DNA from: an uncultured Collinsella sp.
GTDB taxonomy: Bacteria; Actinomycetota; Coriobacteriia; Coriobacteriales; Coriobacteriaceae
Direction of reading: 5' to 3'
Assembly (NCBI GenBank): GCA_900762325.1
Contig: CAAFGG010000052.1
Span: forward strand, 248,001-312,000
Length of the DNA stretch: 64,000 nucleotides
Both the position numbers and the translations under genes were made by a program. Shown here piece by piece: positions 38,677-45,588 of the stretch (within the stretch, counting starts at the first letter, position 1; each line of letters begins with the position of its first letter). The notes under the pieces were generated by a model that was given only the letters and a program-made list of their open reading frames with translations, did not search any database and had not been told where the DNA came from.

Positions 38677-39747
38677 ATGGTCCATTTGTCTGACGTGGTG
38701 GTGATGAAAGTGTCTAATACCGTTCTCAAACACAAACATGCGACTCGCAACACGTTGGCGCGGAATAGGATGCTCGCGCGGCTCACGGAGACGGCCAAGC
38801 AAGGTGCGCTGCTTGCAACGCATGACAATACCGAGCTCATGTGGCTGCGACGCCATGTTGGAACCGACGATATCGCGGAGCCCGAGCCGTACCTGTTCTG
38901 TTTTCAGCATGATTGGGATGCATTGACGCCGGCGGAGCGAGCGCTGAGGACTATCAAAGGGCTTGCGGAATTTCATCCCGATTGGGCGTTTTGGGGCTAT
39001 GACGCGGCGCTTTTGTGGGGTCTGGAGGTGCCGAATGATCTGCTCGGGCCGCGTTTCCTTGTTAAGACTTGCTGTTCGGTGACGTTGAGCAGCGGGTGCA
39101 GGTTGTTGCGTCCACAGATGGCGGGTGCGCTTGAGCGCGTCGGCGGCGTGCGGGTGACGCCGTTTTGGCGCACGGTGGAGGATTGTCTGCTGCGTGCGCC
39201 GTTTTCGTATGGTCTGGCGATCGCCGATTCTGCACTGCGGGCGAAGGGCGTATCACGTGGGGATTTGTGCGAGCGCCTCCGCGCCGATTGCGAGGGCAGG
39301 CGAGGGTATCGCAGGGCACAGGTGATTGCGTCGTATGCGGACGGGCTGTCCGAAAACGGCGGCGAGTCTCGGTTCCGAGCGTTCTTTATTGCGTACGGTT
39401 TTCCGGTTCCGGAGCTGCAGGTGGAGTTTCGCGACCCGCTCGATCCGAGCCAGGTGTTTCGCGTCGACTATTTTTGGCGGCTCGAGGACGGGACGTGTGT
39501 CATCGGCGAGCTCGACGGAAAGGGGAAGTACACCTTGCAGAGCGGCGAGGGTCGGGAGTCGGTTGACCCATTCGTGGCAGAGCGTCAGCGGGAATCTCAT
39601 CTGACAATGCTCGGGCATAAGGTGCTTCGGTTTACGTTTAATGAACTCAAAGGCCCGGGGAAGCTAGTCGAGAAAATGAGGCTGGCGGGTATTCCTCGGC
39701 AGGTTGAATTGGCTGAGGAGTGGGGATGCCAGTGGTATGGGCGCTGA
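38677..39747 (+). CDS. DUF559/AbiEi-like protein with predicted PD-(D/E)xK nuclease domain
   Basis: A 356-aa protein. Residues about 1-210 resemble the AbiEi/actinobacterial layout (a WGYDAALLWGLEVP block, then GGVRVTPFWRTVEDCL, then a segment like SALRAKGVSRGDLCERL). The C-terminal part resembles a DUF559/Vsr-type fold: ESRFRAFFIAYGFPVPELQ, then FRVDYFWRLEDG with Asp, GELDGKGKY with the Glu-x-Asp pair, ERQRESHLTMLG and VLRFTFNEL. Such proteins are linked to nuclease or toxin-antitoxin functions, but activity is not shown. GGAGG at 38661 could serve a GTG at 38671 or the ATG at 38677. Two family A elements lie on each side of the gene, which suggests a mobile or selfish unit. Confidence 0.68.
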   Translation: MVHLSDVVVMKVSNTVLKHKHATRNTLARNRMLARLTETAKQGALLATHDNTELMWLRRHVGTDDIAEPEPYLFCFQHDWDALTPAERALRTIKGLAEFHPDWAFWGYDAALLWGLEVPNDLLGPRFLVKTCCSVTLSSGCRLLRPQMAGALERVGGVRVTPFWRTVEDCLLRAPFSYGLAIADSALRAKGVSRGDLCERLRADCEGRRGYRRAQVIASYADGLSENGGESRFRAFFIAYGFPVPELQVEFRDPLDPSQVFRVDYFWRLEDGTCVIGELDGKGKYTLQSGEGRESVDPFVAERQRESHLTMLGHKVLRFTFNELKGPGKLVEKMRLAGIPRQVELAEEWGCQWYGR

Positions 39748-39755
39748 GAGGTTTT

Positions 39756-39812
39756 GTCTCGATCTGTAACGTTTAGAGGTTGTTTGAGCTCGTAATTGTT
39801 ACAGATCGAGAC
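39756..39812. repeat. Family A element, copy 5 (57 bp)
   Basis: GTCTCGATCTGTAACG and TGTTACAGATCGAGAC around a 25-bp centre. It begins 9 bases after the stop codon of the DUF559-like gene and pairs with copy 6, 81 bases on. Confidence 0.88.
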
Positions 39813-39836
39813 AAGCCGGTGAAACGTCGACCGAAT

Positions 39837-39893
39837 GTCTCGATCTGTAACATCAGGGGGCCCAATAACCCTGTACCTGTTATAGATCGAGAG
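39837..39893. repeat. Family A element, copy 6 (57 bp)
   Basis: GTCTCGATCTGTAACA and TGTTATAGATCGAGAG around a 25-bp centre. It is the outermost of the four copies flanking the DUF559-like gene and has drifted slightly in its right arm. Confidence 0.85.
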
Positions 39894-40042
39894 ATTTCCC
39901 TAGTGCCGCTGGGATGGGACTGCAACGTATTCCGTCCCCCACATCCTCTCTTCCTTCCGTTAACCGATGCGTCTGCAGCAATCCAGCGGGACTAGGTGAT
40001 AATGGACAAATGTTCAAGTTAATCGTGAGGGAGGAGCTCGAT

Positions 40043-41413
40043 ATGGCATCTGCCGATCGTTCCACGTTGTTTATCAATGCGACCATTCTGGATGGTTCGG
40101 AGCATATGGAGCCGCAACCCGATATGGCCGTGACTGTTGAGCGCGGCGTCATCACCTGGATGGGGCCGAGTGCTGTGGCGCAGGCGCCTGCAGGTGCCGA
40201 GGTTATCGACCTGGGTGGTGCGTATTTCATGCCCGGTCTCATCAATATGCACGTGCACCTGTGCGGTTCGGGCAAGCCGGTCTCGGCGGGTGATGCGGGC
40301 GCGCTGATGAAGAAGCTTGACAATCCCGTGGGCCGCGCCATCGTTCGCCACATCCTCAAAGGCAGCGCCCAGCAGCAGCTGGCAAGCGGCGTGACTACGG
40401 TGCGCGGCGCGGGCGACCCGCTGTTTGCCGACATTGCCGTGCGCGACGCTATCGACGCCGGTAAGTATCAGGGTCCGCGTCTGGTAGCGCCGGGAACGGG
40501 CGTCACGGTGCCGGGCGGCCATGGTGCGGGCTTGTTCGCCCAGGTGGCCAACAGCCCCGTCGAGGCAGCCGAGCAGGTGCGAGACCTGTATGCGCGCGGT
40601 GCCGATGTCATCAAGCTGTTCGTGACGGGCGGCGTTTTCGATGCGACCGAGGTGGGCGAGCCGGGCGTGCTGCGTATGCCGGTGGAGGTTGCCGCGGCGG
40701 CGTGCAAGGCGGCGCACGAGGTGGGCCTGCCGGTTATGGCCCATGTCGAGAGTACCGAGGGCGTGAAGGCCGCGCTTGAGGCCGGCGTCGATACGATCGA
40801 GCACGGTGCCCCGATGACGCCCGAGATCCTGGAGCTGTACCGTGGCGCCGCGGGCACGCAGCTCGAGGGACGTGCGCCCAGCGTTACCTGCACGATCAGC
40901 CCGGCGCTACCGTTTGTGTTGCTCGACCCGGAAAAGACTCATTCGACTGACACGCAAAAGAAGAACGGCGACATCGTGTGCTCGGGCATTATCGAGAGTG
41001 CTCGTGCGGCGCTGGAAGCTGGCGTTAAGGTGGGCCTTGGCACAGATTCGAGCTGCCCGTTCGTGACGCAGTGCGACATGTGGCGTGAGGTGGCCTATTT
41101 TGCCAAGTACGTGGGCGTGAGCAGCGCCTTTGCGCTGCATACGGCCACGCAGGTCAATGCCGAGCTCCTGGGGCTGGGCGGCGAGACCGGTACGATCGAG
41201 TGCGGCAAGGCCGCCGATATCCTGGTGACGCGCAAGAATCCGCTCGATGACCTGTGCGCTCTGCGTGAGCCGATACATGTGATGTGTCGCGGCGATCTGG
41301 TGCGCAAACTCAAGGTGAAGCGTATTCCCGAGGTGGACGCCGAGCTCGACGCGATTATGGCCATGCCGGCCGAGGCGCTGGCCGAGGAGCTCGCCCGCGA
41401 CGGTGTGGCATAG
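40043..41413 (+). CDS. Amidohydrolase family protein (imidazolonepropionase-like)
   Basis: A 456-aa metal-dependent hydrolase. The metal-binding HxH is in GLINMHVHLCG near residue 70. Further ligands are probably the Lys in ADVIKLFVTGG, the His residues in VMAHVES and TIEHGAP, and the Asp in GLGTDSSCPF. The closest group is the imidazolonepropionase-like/prolidase-type amidohydrolases, which act on cyclic amides or dipeptides; the substrate is not clear. No histidine-degradation genes are nearby, arguing against HutI. The ATG at 40043 has GGAGGAG 6 bases upstream. A strong terminator follows. Confidence 0.87.
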   Translation: MASADRSTLFINATILDGSEHMEPQPDMAVTVERGVITWMGPSAVAQAPAGAEVIDLGGAYFMPGLINMHVHLCGSGKPVSAGDAGALMKKLDNPVGRAIVRHILKGSAQQQLASGVTTVRGAGDPLFADIAVRDAIDAGKYQGPRLVAPGTGVTVPGGHGAGLFAQVANSPVEAAEQVRDLYARGADVIKLFVTGGVFDATEVGEPGVLRMPVEVAAAACKAAHEVGLPVMAHVESTEGVKAALEAGVDTIEHGAPMTPEILELYRGAAGTQLEGRAPSVTCTISPALPFVLLDPEKTHSTDTQKKNGDIVCSGIIESARAALEAGVKVGLGTDSSCPFVTQCDMWREVAYFAKYVGVSSAFALHTATQVNAELLGLGGETGTIECGKAADILVTRKNPLDDLCALREPIHVMCRGDLVRKLKVKRIPEVDAELDAIMAMPAEALAEELARDGVA

Positions 41414-41446
41414 GTGTGACAAAGGTGTAGCTCCGTTGCCGCATGT

Positions 41447-41485
41447 AAAAAGCCGAGGTCTCAACACGAGGCCTCGGCTTTTTTA
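41447..41485 (+). terminator. Terminator after the amidohydrolase gene
   Basis: AAAAAGCCGAGG pairs with CCTCGGCTTTTTT around a loop. The A and T runs on both sides make it bidirectional, so it may also end the minus-strand gene at 41547. Confidence 0.92.
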
Positions 41486-41546
41486 TCGAACAAATACTTA
41501 AGATTTGGGACAAACAAACCTGATTAATTTGTCCCGCGTGCGGGCG

Positions 41547-42020
41547 CTAGGAGCGGGTTTCCATCTTGGCGTGGCACTTGGGGCAGGTGACGCGGATCTT
41601 GCCTTTGCCCTTGGGGACGGAGAGCATCTGGCCGCAGTTGGGGCACTTGAGGTATGCCGTGGTCTTGCGTCCCTTCCACATCTTCTTGGCCGTGCGCTTG
41701 GCGCGCTCAAAGTCTTCCTTGCTCGTTCCAGCCGCGCGCGAGGTGCTGGCCGCTGCAGCGCCGCCGCCCAAGCTGGCGACAAACTTGCCCAAGCCGGGGA
41801 CGTTCGCGGTCGCGGTGACAAAGGCAGCGTTTTCCTTGCGACGCGCATCGATGTTTTTGGACAGGCCGCGCAGCACGCCAATCACGATCACGGCGATGGC
41901 GATCCAGCTGAGCCACTGGATGCGGGCTATCGATCCGATCATCGCGATGACGATGCCGGCAAAACCCATCACGATGGTGAGTTCATCGGCACCATTGCGA
42001 CCCTTCATAAAGTCATTCAT
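41547..42020 (-). CDS. Membrane protein with C-terminal zinc ribbon, unknown function
   Basis: A 157-aa protein. Two hydrophobic stretches lie at about residues 15-30 and 35-50. A glycine/alanine-rich linker and a basic segment follow (RAKRTAKKMWKGRKT). The C-terminal zinc ribbon has CPNCGQ and CPKCHAK. The layout suggests a membrane-anchored zinc-ribbon protein; I know no function. On the plus strand just downstream, GGGACAAA and TTTGTCCC form another small palindrome (41513-41539). Confidence 0.72.
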   Translation of the reverse strand: MNDFMKGRNGADELTIVMGFAGIVIAMIGSIARIQWLSWIAIAVIVIGVLRGLSKNIDARRKENAAFVTATANVPGLGKFVASLGGGAAAASTSRAAGTSKEDFERAKRTAKKMWKGRKTTAYLKCPNCGQMLSVPKGKGKIRVTCPKCHAKMETRS

Positions 42021-42075
42021 GCAAATTGCCTTTCGTTCGATATGCTGCTCGCCTTTATACCCGATTTAGAGCAAG

Positions 42076-42122
42076 GGGGACAGGTTAATCTGCACCAAGG
42101 TGGTGCAAACGTACCTATCCCC
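42076..42122. repeat. Family E palindrome, copy 2
   Basis: The 21-bp arms 42076-42096 and 42102-42122 (GGGGACAGGTTAATCTGC... and its inverse) match at 16 of 21 positions, with a 5-base loop. It lies in the spacer between the zinc-ribbon gene and csoR. Confidence 0.65.
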
Positions 42123-42132
42123 AATGCCCCAA

Positions 42133-42405
42133 TTACTTGGAGAGCTTGTCGACGACGCGTTCGATTTCGGCGAGTTTGGCGGCTTTGAGGTCTTCGTCGC
42201 CCGATTCGATTGCCGAAGTCACGCAGCCCTCGATATGGGCCTTGAGCACATCTGCGTTAATGCGTGCGATGAGCGCCTGTGTTGCCATGAGCTGCGTGGA
42301 GATGTCGACGCAGTAACGGTCCTCCTCGACCATTCGCAGGATGCCGTCGATCTGTCCGCGTGCCGTCTTGAGCATACGGGTCACCGATTTGTGGTCTGCC
42401 ATCAT
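42133..42405 (-). CDS. csoR: Copper-sensing repressor CsoR family
   Basis: A 90-aa helical DNA-binding repressor released by Cu(I). The ligand set is present: Cys in RYCVDIS, then His and Cys in HIEGC. The start VTRMLKTARGQIDGILRMVEEDRY is the family signature. The first of two adjacent ATGs (42405) is preceded by GAGGAC. It is the last gene of copA-copZ-csoR, separated from copZ by a family D element. It probably acts on the palindrome at 45316-45332 upstream of copA. Confidence 0.92.
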   Translation of the reverse strand: MMADHKSVTRMLKTARGQIDGILRMVEEDRYCVDISTQLMATQALIARINADVLKAHIEGCVTSAIESGDEDLKAAKLAEIERVVDKLSK

Positions 42406-42447
42406 GGCGGGTCCTCGTTTCTGGTCGATCTTCCGGATGTCCCCGTC

Positions 42448-42514
42448 AGTTGCGGTGAAATACGGACTGTTTAAAGGCCTAGGGCGGCTCAACAGTCCGT
42501 ATTTCACAGCAACT
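42448..42514. repeat. Family D palindromic element (copy 2) between csoR and copZ
   Basis: A 67-bp element with 22-bp inverted ends (42448-42469 and 42493-42514; one mismatch) beginning AGTTGCGGTGAAATACGG. It interrupts the copper operon. Confidence 0.85.
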
Positions 42515-42540
42515 TCTGAGGATTGAGTAGGCAGCGACTG

Positions 42541-42762
42541 CTATGCGGCGGTCACCGAAAGGGCGTGGAACTTCTCGCCGGCGCCCTCGACGGCGGCAGC
42601 GAGCTGCTCAGCGGTCACGGTGTCGGCGCACTCCACCTGTACGGTCTGAGTCTCGTGATCGGCATCGGCGTCGGTCACGCCGGCAACGTTGAGCAACGCC
42701 GTCTCGACGGTGGCGTCGCAGTGGCCGCACATGAGGCCGGAAGTCTTGATTGTGTAACGCAT
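42541..42762 (-). CDS. copZ: Copper chaperone CopZ (HMA domain)
   Basis: A 73-aa heavy-metal-associated domain that carries Cu(I) to CopA and CsoR. The binding motif is GLMCGHCDATVE. The start has AAGGAG upstream. It lies between copA and csoR on the minus strand. Confidence 0.93.
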   Translation of the reverse strand: MRYTIKTSGLMCGHCDATVETALLNVAGVTDADADHETQTVQVECADTVTAEQLAAAVEGAGEKFHALSVTAA

Positions 42763-42830
42763 GGGTGTACTCCTTATCGATTGAGAATATCTGACAGTTT
42801 AGTCGTGAACAGCGTCATCTTAAAGGTGTG

Positions 42831-42918
42831 CTGAGGTGCCCGAGATTGCCCCGAAAGAGGAGCGAAGCGTACTTGGGTACGCGAGCGACGGTTTGAGGGG
42901 CAAGGTCGGGTGCTTCAG
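42831..42918. repeat. Family H 88-bp palindrome between copZ and copA
   Basis: The arms at 42831-42852 and 42897-42918 (CTGAGGTGCCCGA.. and its inverse) match with few differences. The centre contains AGGAGCGAAGCGTAC and GTACGCGAGCG, which pair in turn. The right arm overlaps the copA stop codon. It may limit read-through from copA to copZ. Confidence 0.75.
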
Positions 42919-45257
42919 CGCGCCGTCTTGGGCTTAAAGGATTTTAAGCGCAGCGCATTGCTTACGACGCACACGCTCGACAGGCTCATGGCCGCAGCGC
43001 CAAACATCGGCGAGAGCTGCCATCCGGTGAGCGGGAAGAACACGCCCGCCGCCAGCGGAATGCCAATGCCGTTGTAGAACAGCGCCCAGAACAGGTCCTG
43101 CTTGATGTTGCGGATCGTGGCGCGCGAAAGCTCGATGGCGCGGGCGACGTCCATGAGGTCGCTGCGCATGAGTACCACGTCGGCGCCCTCCTTGGCGATG
43201 TCGGCGCCGGTGCCGATAGCGAGGCCCACGTCGGCGCGCGCCAGGGCGGGGGAGTCGTTGATGCCGTCGCCCACCATGGCGACCTTACTGCCCGCATCCT
43301 GCAGCTCGCGCACGTGGCGCTCCTTGTCGGCGGGAAGCACGTCGGCGATGACCTGCTCGCTGGTCAGTCCCACGCGTCGGGCGATGGCCTCGGCCGTCAC
43401 GCGGTTGTCGCCGGTGAGCATGCGTACATCGACGCCAAGTGAGCGCAGTGCGGCGATGGCCTCGGAGCTCGTCTCCTTGACCTCGTCAGCCGCGGCGATG
43501 GTGCCGGCAAGCTCGCTGTTCTTGGCAAAGAACAGCGGCGTCTTGCCTTCGGCGGCAAATTGCTCGGCAAGACTCACGGGCACGGTAACGCCCAGCTCGT
43601 TCATCAGGCGCACGTTACCAGCGGCAATGGCGTTTTGCCCTTCGCGCGCCGTAACGCCTCGTCCGGGCACGGCGGCAAAGTCCTCGACCATGCGCGCGAC
43701 GATCCCGCGCGTCTCGCACTCGGCCATAATCGCCTCGGCCAGCGGGTGCTCGCTTGAGCGCTCCAACGCGGCGGCCAGCTTGAGCAGCGCCTTTTCGCTC
43801 ATGGCGGGCGAGCCGTCAGCGCGCGTGGCTACCACGATATCAGTCACGGCAGGCTTGCCGCGGGTGACGGTGCCCGTCTTGTCGAGCACCACGGTGCCCA
43901 CGCTGCGCAGGTTCTCCAACGCCTCGGCGCTCTTAAACAGAATGCCCATCTCGGCGCCCTTGCCGGTGCCGACCATAATGGCGACGGGCGTGGCCAGGCC
44001 CAGCGCGCACGGGCAGCTGATCACCAGCACGGCGACGGCGGAGGTAAGCGCTTCCTTGATGCTTCCGGCCAGCGCCATCCACGCCACAAAAGTTACGGCA
44101 GAGATTACAAACACCACGGGCACGAACACGCCGGCGACCTTGTCGGCCATGCGGGCGATGGGCGCCTTGGTGGCGTTGGCGTCCTCGACGAGCTGGATAA
44201 TCTTGGCGAGCGACGTGTCGGCGCCCACCCGCGTGGCGCGGAAGGTAAACGAACCGGTGCGGTTCACGGTGGCGGCGTTGACGGTGGCACCGGCGGTCTT
44301 TTCCACGGGGATGGACTCGCCGGTGAGCGCGCTCTCGTCCACGGCCGAGCTGCCCTCGAGCACCACGCCATCGACGGGGATGGACTCGCCGGGGCGCACA
44401 CGCAGCACCTGACCGGGCAGAATGGCATCGACGTCGACGGTGGCCTCGGTACCGTCCTCGGCCACGACGGTCGCGGTCTTGGGCGCCAGGTCAATGAGTG
44501 CCTCGATGGCGCCGCCAGTTTTGGACTTGCTGCGCGTCTCAAGGTATTTGCCCACGGTGACGAGCGACAGGATCGTGCCTGCGCTCTCAAAATACAGATT
44601 GTCCATGCTCGTCATCATGGCCTCGTGGACCTGACCCGCGGCTAGCTGGTCGGCCATGATAAACATGGCGTAGAGCGACCAGGCGACGGAAGCGGTGGCG
44701 CCCACGGCGATGAGGGCGTCCATGGTGGGCGCGCCGTGCGCGAGCGATTTAAACCCGTTGATAAAGTACGCGTCGTTGACATAGACGATGGGGATGAGCA
44801 GGACGAGCTCGGTGAGGGCGAGCGTCATGCTGTGGGTATGGTCGGTGAAGACACCAGGCAGCGGCCAACCAAGCATGTGCCCCATGCCTATGTAGAACAG
44901 TGGGATGAGGAATACGATCGAGATGATGAGGCGGGTGCGCATGGCAGAGGCGGCGGCCTCCAGCTTCTTGGTTGGCGACTCCATGTGGGCGGCGCCGGAC
45001 TTGGCTTGCGTGCTGCCGTTTGAGCCGGCGGCACCGGTGCCCGCATCGATGGGCGAGGCCGAGTAGCCGGCACGGTCGACGGCGGTGCAGATATCGTCGG
45101 GGGAGACCTGAGCGGGGTCATAGTCGACCATCATGGAACCGGCGAGTAGGTTGACCGCGACGCTTTGGACGCCGTCGAGTTTGCTTACGGCGCGGTCCAC
45201 GTGCGCCTGGCAGGCGGCGCATGTCATGCCGCCCACGTCGAACTTATCTTGAGCCAT
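42915..45257 (-). CDS. copA: Copper-exporting P1B-type ATPase
   Basis: Exports Cu(I) across the membrane using ATP. The product is 780 aa. An N-terminal HMA domain has GGMTCAACQAHVD (near residue 9). Eight membrane segments are expected. The ion-binding CPC motif is in ISCPCALGLATP, the phosphorylation site is DKTGTVTRG, and the hinge motif is GDGINDSPAL. The conserved HP locus is in SSEHPLAEAI. It is the first gene of copA-copZ-csoR, controlled by the promoter at 45305-45335. Confidence 0.96.
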   Translation of the reverse strand: MAQDKFDVGGMTCAACQAHVDRAVSKLDGVQSVAVNLLAGSMMVDYDPAQVSPDDICTAVDRAGYSASPIDAGTGAAGSNGSTQAKSGAAHMESPTKKLEAAASAMRTRLIISIVFLIPLFYIGMGHMLGWPLPGVFTDHTHSMTLALTELVLLIPIVYVNDAYFINGFKSLAHGAPTMDALIAVGATASVAWSLYAMFIMADQLAAGQVHEAMMTSMDNLYFESAGTILSLVTVGKYLETRSKSKTGGAIEALIDLAPKTATVVAEDGTEATVDVDAILPGQVLRVRPGESIPVDGVVLEGSSAVDESALTGESIPVEKTAGATVNAATVNRTGSFTFRATRVGADTSLAKIIQLVEDANATKAPIARMADKVAGVFVPVVFVISAVTFVAWMALAGSIKEALTSAVAVLVISCPCALGLATPVAIMVGTGKGAEMGILFKSAEALENLRSVGTVVLDKTGTVTRGKPAVTDIVVATRADGSPAMSEKALLKLAAALERSSEHPLAEAIMAECETRGIVARMVEDFAAVPGRGVTAREGQNAIAAGNVRLMNELGVTVPVSLAEQFAAEGKTPLFFAKNSELAGTIAAADEVKETSSEAIAALRSLGVDVRMLTGDNRVTAEAIARRVGLTSEQVIADVLPADKERHVRELQDAGSKVAMVGDGINDSPALARADVGLAIGTGADIAKEGADVVLMRSDLMDVARAIELSRATIRNIKQDLFWALFYNGIGIPLAAGVFFPLTGWQLSPMFGAAAMSLSSVCVVSNALRLKSFKPKTAR

Positions 45258-45304
45258 GGCTTCTCCTTTCTGTGGTTCGGTGTTGAAATTGTTAACCTGC
45301 CGAT

Positions 45305-45335
45305 ACTATACACCCATACCCCCTGGGGGTGTCCA
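45305..45335 (-). promoter_or_regulatory. copA promoter with copper-repressor palindrome
   Basis: On the minus strand TGGACA (45335-45330) and TATAGT (45310-45305) are 19 bp apart. The spacer contains ACACCCCCAGGGGGTAT (45332-45316), a G/C-tract palindrome like known CsoR operators. A 19-bp spacer also recalls MerR-type promoters, but CsoR is encoded in the operon. Confidence 0.72.
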
Positions 45336-45409
45336 GTACAGAAAGAAATGTATGACATTTCGTTACAGATGAGGGTGGTTGGTTGGCCGATGGACCGTCC
45401 CAACCAATC

Positions 45410-45466
45410 ATCTCAATCTGTAACATCTGAGGACCGTTTTGCCTGCTAGATGTTACAGATTGAGAT
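45410..45466. repeat. Family A element, copy 7 (57 bp)
   Basis: ATCTCAATCTGTAACA and TGTTACAGATTGAGAT around a 25-bp centre. It is the first of a pair; copy 8 starts 80 bases later. Confidence 0.88.
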
Positions 45467-45489
45467 GTTGTCTCGCGGGGTTGGGGTTT

Positions 45490-45546
45490 GTCTCGTTCTG
45501 TAACATCTAGACCTGTATCTGCCGAGCTAGTGTTACAGATCGAGAC
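45490..45546. repeat. Family A element, copy 8 (57 bp)
   Basis: GTCTCGTTCTGTAACA and TGTTACAGATCGAGAC around a 25-bp centre. It lies just beyond the 3' end of the kinase gene. Confidence 0.88.
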
Positions 45547-45588
45547 GTTTGCCGGGGAGGGGTCCCGTCACGGCAAGACGCCCGCTCT

